DNA from: an uncultured Bacteroidota bacterium
Lineage (GTDB): Bacteria > Bacteroidota > Bacteroidia > Chitinophagales > Chitinophagaceae
Reading direction: 5' to 3'
Assembly (NCBI GenBank): GCA_903933765.1
Contig: CAIZLI010000010.1
Coordinates: 1-19,695, forward strand
DNA length: 19,695 nucleotides
Of the stretch, positions 16,673 to 19,695 are shown one piece after another. The translations under genes and the position numbers were made by a program. Position 1 is the stretch's first letter; every line of letters starts with the position of its first letter. The notes beneath the pieces were generated by a model that saw nothing but the letters and a program-made list of their open reading frames with translations, was not told the origin of the DNA and did no database searches.

Positions 16673-17932
16673 ATGATCGATTCATTTAAGCAAGTCAGCT
16701 GGGCCAATACGGCTTCCATTTATGAAGTGAATATTCGACAATATACTGCAGAGGGTACATTTAAAGCCTTTGAAAAACATCTCCCTAGAATCAAAGAAAT
16801 GGGAATTGATATTGTTTGGTTGATGCCTATTACGCCCATCAGCCATGTCAATAAAAAAGGAAGTTTAGGAAGTTATTATGCCTGTAGTAGTTATACAAAA
16901 ATCAATCCTGAATTTGGTACAGCAGCAGATTTTAAAGACTTGGTGGATACTGCTCAAACATTGGGCATGAAACTGATTATAGATTGGGTAGCGAATCATA
17001 CGGGTGGTCAACATGAATGGATGCAAGATAATCCAAGTTGGTTTGCACAAGATGCAGCTGGTAATTTTACAGAACGCAATGGTTGGGATGATGTAGTTGA
17101 TTTAAATTTTGACAATCCATCCATGCGCATTGCACTCATTGATGCAATGGAATATTGGGTCAATCAATTTAATATAGATGGGTTTAGATGTGATATGGCC
17201 CATTTAGTGCCATTGGATTTTTGGGTAGAAGCCAGAACCAAGTTGGAAAAAACAAGAACTTTGTATTGGCTAGCAGAATGTGAAGACCTTGCTTACCATC
17301 AAGTGTTTGATACTAGCTATGCTTGGGCCTGGATGCATGCATCCAAAAAAGTAGGGCAGGAGGTGGACGGTTTGCAGGAAGTGTATCATGTATTACATCA
17401 ATACGCGCAATATCCAAAAGGAGCGTATAAATTATTTTTTACTTCTAACCATGATGAGAATAGTTGGAATGGCACAGAATACGAGAAGTATGGGATTGCT
17501 GCAAAAGCTTGGGCTGTATTTACGTCTACTTGGAATGGACAACCTTTAATTTATAGTGGCCAAGAATTACCCAATACAAAAAGATTGGCATTTTTTGATA
17601 AGGATCCAATTCAATGGACGGATACAACGCCTTTATTGCATGATTTTTATAAAACATTATTGACTTCAAGAAAACAATTTCCAGTGTTGTATTCCAGTAA
17701 TGTATTCAACTTGCCAACAGAGGGTGCTGTCATGGCTTATCTAAAACAAGATCAAGGACAAATAGCATTGGTGGTTTTAAATTTTTCTACAGAAAGGCAA
17801 CATGTACATGTCGAACATGAAGCATTTAATGGAAAGTTCACCAATTTATTTTCTGGACTTAGTTTTGAATTCAATGGCAATAGCCATTTTGAAATGATGC
17901 CAGGAGAATATATTGTGTATGTGAAAGCTTAG
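16673..17932 (+). CDS. GH13 alpha-amylase family glycoside hydrolase (cytoplasmic)
   Basis: Retaining alpha-glucan-acting enzyme, 419 residues, no signal peptide, so presumably cytoplasmic. The TIM barrel covers about 12-345 with all four GH13 regions: LIIDWVANHT (Asp104, His109), DGFRCDMAHLVP (nucleophile Asp174), WLAECED (acid/base Glu202) and FFTSNHDENSW (His260, Asp261). GQPLIYSGQELPN (289-301) is the usual strand-8 motif. Residues about 350-419 form a short all-beta C-terminal domain ending GEYIVYVKA. Catalytic residues are complete. The exact activity (maltodextrin, trehalose or sucrose-type substrate, hydrolase or transferase) cannot be told from sequence. It stands alone: no susC/susD or other glucan genes lie near it. 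Divergent from the permease; its stop overlaps the convergent PolX-like gene by 4 bp. Confidence 0.92.
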   Translation: MIDSFKQVSWANTASIYEVNIRQYTAEGTFKAFEKHLPRIKEMGIDIVWLMPITPISHVNKKGSLGSYYACSSYTKINPEFGTAADFKDLVDTAQTLGMKLIIDWVANHTGGQHEWMQDNPSWFAQDAAGNFTERNGWDDVVDLNFDNPSMRIALIDAMEYWVNQFNIDGFRCDMAHLVPLDFWVEARTKLEKTRTLYWLAECEDLAYHQVFDTSYAWAWMHASKKVGQEVDGLQEVYHVLHQYAQYPKGAYKLFFTSNHDENSWNGTEYEKYGIAAKAWAVFTSTWNGQPLIYSGQELPNTKRLAFFDKDPIQWTDTTPLLHDFYKTLLTSRKQFPVLYSSNVFNLPTEGAVMAYLKQDQGQIALVVLNFSTERQHVHVEHEAFNGKFTNLFSGLSFEFNGNSHFEMMPGEYIVYVKA

Positions 17933-19602
17933 TTTCTCTTAGCTTGTTGATAGCTAATAAACTCCATCATTTCGGCTAAACTAAAACTACTTAAATTTTG
18001 TGCGGCAGTGAGTCCTGCTTTTTGTGCAACCAAAATGCCATAAGCACAATCTTCATACCCATCAATCGCATGTGCGTCTGGATTAATAGAAATCAACACA
18101 TCTTCTTGCATGGCATGATGAATATAGCGCCAGTCCATATCCAATCTTCTTGGATGTGCATTTAATTCAATCACTACATTATTCGCTGCACAGGCGCTAA
18201 TGATCTCATGATGATTAATTGGGTAACCTTTTCGACTTAATAATAAACGACCAGTAGGGTGCCCTAAAATGCTTGTATAAGGATTTTCTATTGCGTTCAT
18301 CAAGCGCATCATCGCTTTTTCCTCGGTCATTTTTAAATTTGAATGCACAGATGCAATCACGATATCAAATAATTCCAAAATTTCATCTGGATAGTCTAGA
18401 CTGCCATCATTTAAAATATCTGATTCTATACTTTTGAAAATCACGAATGGCGCTAATTTTTTATTTAGGGCATCTATCTCTTTATGTTGTGCCCTAATGC
18501 GATCTTCTTGCAAGCCATTGGCATAAAAGGCCGATTTTGAGTGGTCACTAATCACTAAATATTCAAATCCTTTTTCTTTTGCAGCGACCGCCATTTGTTC
18601 AATGGTATGTAATCCATCACTCCAAGTGCTATGGGAATGGATGATGCCTTTGATATCTGAGGCTTGTATTGATGGGTTTAACCCTTTTGTTTTTGCTTGC
18701 TGAATCATCGCAGGATCCTCCCTTTGAGCTGCAGGAATCAACGGTATTTGTACTTGTTCAAAAATGGCTAATTCAGATTTAAATCCTTTTGTTGCATCAA
18801 AATTTGGTAGGGCCTGCCATGCCAACCAAAATTCAGGACTACAGGATAGGCTAAAATCTTGTAAATAAAATTGCGCTTTATCTACAATATGCCATCTTAA
18901 TTCAAATTGATCTGGCCCTTTACAACTTAAAAAATCATTTGAGTCGTCAAAAATAAATCCCTTTGCTTCTAACCAAACTTGGAGTGCTTGATTATTTGTG
19001 GTGGTGACAATGTCTAAAAAATCCAAGGTTTCCATCTGCCTTTTAAAATGGCCAGACACCTGATGCTGGTCTTTTGGAAACTGGAGGGATAAGGCATTTT
19101 CAATTTGGGCAACAATCCCTTGAACTTGTTGGTATAAAAAACTGCCTTGGTTTTGTAAATAATAGTTTAAGGCTTCCTGAATACTTTGTTGGGTCTTAGC
19201 GCCAAAGCCTTTATAATTGATCAATCGATTTTCTTCACAAGCATATAAGAGTTCACCAATGCTTTCAATTCCCAATTCCTTCCAAATGGTAATGATCTTT
19301 TTAGGACCTAACCCTTTGATTTTTAACATTTCTAATATACCAGCCGGGGTTTTTTCTATATAGTCTTCTAGGATCTGTAGTTGCTTTGTGGCCAATAAAT
19401 CCACAATTTTTTGCGCTAAAGCATCTCCAATACCTCTGATGGATGCAATTTGAGCTGCTGACATGGCTTCCAAAGGGTCATTTAACCGGTCTAGGGTATA
19501 TGCTGCGTTACTGTATGACTTTATTTTGAAAGCATTTTCACCATGGATGTCCATGAGCTTGGCTAAGAGATTAAAGTATTCAGCAATTTCATAATTATGC
19601 AT
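17929..19602 (-). CDS. PolX-like protein: HhH domains, degenerate family X palm, intact PHP domain
   Basis: Homologue of bacterial DNA polymerase X, 557 residues (bacterial PolX is about 570). Residues 1-70 match the 8-kDa Pol beta-like domain (HGENAFKIKSYSNAAYTL; HhH IRGIGDALAQKI). More HhH motifs lie at 95-112 (IKGLGPKKIITIWKELGI) and 130-146. The palm at about 155-290 is poorly conserved: the usual GDID catalytic pair reads DFLD (194-197) and the third carboxylate reads FELRW (Glu234). The C-terminal PHP domain (about 318-557) looks complete: His322, His324, Asp329, His354, Glu393, His420, His448, Asp509 and His511. Expected activity is therefore metal-dependent 3'-5' exonuclease or phosphoesterase in DNA repair, perhaps without polymerization. 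ATG at 19602 is preferred over an in-frame TTG at 19608 because MHNYEIAEYF fits the family N-terminus. Confidence 0.9.
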   Translation of the reverse strand: MHNYEIAEYFNLLAKLMDIHGENAFKIKSYSNAAYTLDRLNDPLEAMSAAQIASIRGIGDALAQKIVDLLATKQLQILEDYIEKTPAGILEMLKIKGLGPKKIITIWKELGIESIGELLYACEENRLINYKGFGAKTQQSIQEALNYYLQNQGSFLYQQVQGIVAQIENALSLQFPKDQHQVSGHFKRQMETLDFLDIVTTTNNQALQVWLEAKGFIFDDSNDFLSCKGPDQFELRWHIVDKAQFYLQDFSLSCSPEFWLAWQALPNFDATKGFKSELAIFEQVQIPLIPAAQREDPAMIQQAKTKGLNPSIQASDIKGIIHSHSTWSDGLHTIEQMAVAAKEKGFEYLVISDHSKSAFYANGLQEDRIRAQHKEIDALNKKLAPFVIFKSIESDILNDGSLDYPDEILELFDIVIASVHSNLKMTEEKAMMRLMNAIENPYTSILGHPTGRLLLSRKGYPINHHEIISACAANNVVIELNAHPRRLDMDWRYIHHAMQEDVLISINPDAHAIDGYEDCAYGILVAQKAGLTAAQNLSSFSLAEMMEFISYQQAKRN

Positions 19603-19605
19603 GGG

Positions 19606-19638
19606 CAAATATAAATAAAACTAAGTTGACCATGCAAA
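19606..19638 (-). promoter_or_regulatory. Predicted promoter of the PolX-like gene
   Basis: On the minus strand TTTG (19638-19635), a 21-nt spacer, then TATATTTG (19613-19606), an exact TAnnTTTG. Only CCC separates the element from the ATG at 19602, so transcription would start at or within a few bases of the start codon. This argues for a leaderless or near-leaderless message, or else the motif is fortuitous. Confidence 0.5.
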
Positions 19639-19656
19639 GGAGGGAGAGGTAGGGGC

Positions 19657-19685
19657 AAAAAAAAACCCCCGATAATATCGAGGGT
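19657..19685 (-). terminator. Rho-independent terminator, minus strand
   Basis: Read on the minus strand: a 9-bp stem (ACCCTCGAT at 19685-19677 with ATCGGGGGT at 19673-19665, one T-G wobble), a 3-nt loop, then nine T (19665-19657). The wobble pairs only on this strand (C/A mismatch on the plus strand), and the T-tract orientation agrees. It should end a minus-strand gene lying to the right of the window and insulate the PolX-like gene from it. Confidence 0.8.
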
Positions 19686-19695
19686 CTTTCAATAT

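Noticed and set aside
16639..16719. Permease start at 16719
   Set aside because: It would overlap the first 47 bp of the divergent amylase gene and add an N-terminus unlike other APC permeases.
1..19695. Mobile element, defence island or CRISPR
   Set aside because: No integrase, transposase, direct-repeat array, tRNA boundary or compositional break was seen; the genes are typical chromosomal families.

Overview
The window looks like a stretch of chromosome from a member of the Bacteroidota, most likely the Chitinophagaceae or a close relative. This is an inference from four signs: AT-rich DNA with little Shine-Dalgarno signal, two exact matches to the Bacteroidota primary promoter (TTTG, 19-21 nt, TAnnTTTG), carA directly after rplQ, and the protein families present (a very long TamB, an M14 peptidase and a PIG-L deacetylase with extra C-terminal domains, an HhH/PHP PolX-like protein). 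No mobile element, tRNA, rRNA, CRISPR array or prophage gene is visible, and base composition looks even throughout. No gap between genes exceeds about 140 bp.

Layout. (1) 13-3800, plus strand: rplQ (ribosomal protein L17, probably the last gene of a ribosomal operon), a strong terminator, then carA, aroQ and a membrane glycosyltransferase of the ArnT/GT39 type, in what looks like one carA-aroQ-GT transcription unit. (2) 3790-10235, minus strand: ggt (secreted gamma-glutamyltransferase) followed by a 1562-residue tamB, which meets the glycosyltransferase tail to tail with an 11-bp overlap. (3) 10376-15363, plus strand: a secreted M14 zinc carboxypeptidase-like protein, a secreted PIG-L deacetylase-like protein, and a 56-residue two-helix membrane protein. 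(4) 15304-16638, minus: an APC-superfamily permease, divergent from (5) 16673-17932, plus: a cytoplasmic GH13 alpha-amylase-like enzyme. (6) 17929-19602, minus: a PolX-like HhH + PHP protein whose polymerase active site looks degenerate. A minus-strand terminator lies at the right edge.

How the genes fit together. carA (glutamine to carbamoyl phosphate) and aroQ (shikimate pathway) are housekeeping biosynthesis. ggt, tamB, the M14 protein, the PIG-L protein and the small membrane protein all carry export signals or membrane segments, so 3.8-15.4 kb is an envelope-centred block. Its two secreted metallo-hydrolases share the same unusual plan: signal peptide, zinc catalytic domain, then a C-terminal class I glutamine-amidotransferase-like fold. 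That twin architecture, the degenerate PolX palm, the terminator/promoter overlap before carA and the possibly leaderless polX-like mRNA are the points most worth a second look. I see no clear sign of an undescribed multi-gene defence or mobile system; most of the window is ordinary chromosomal content.
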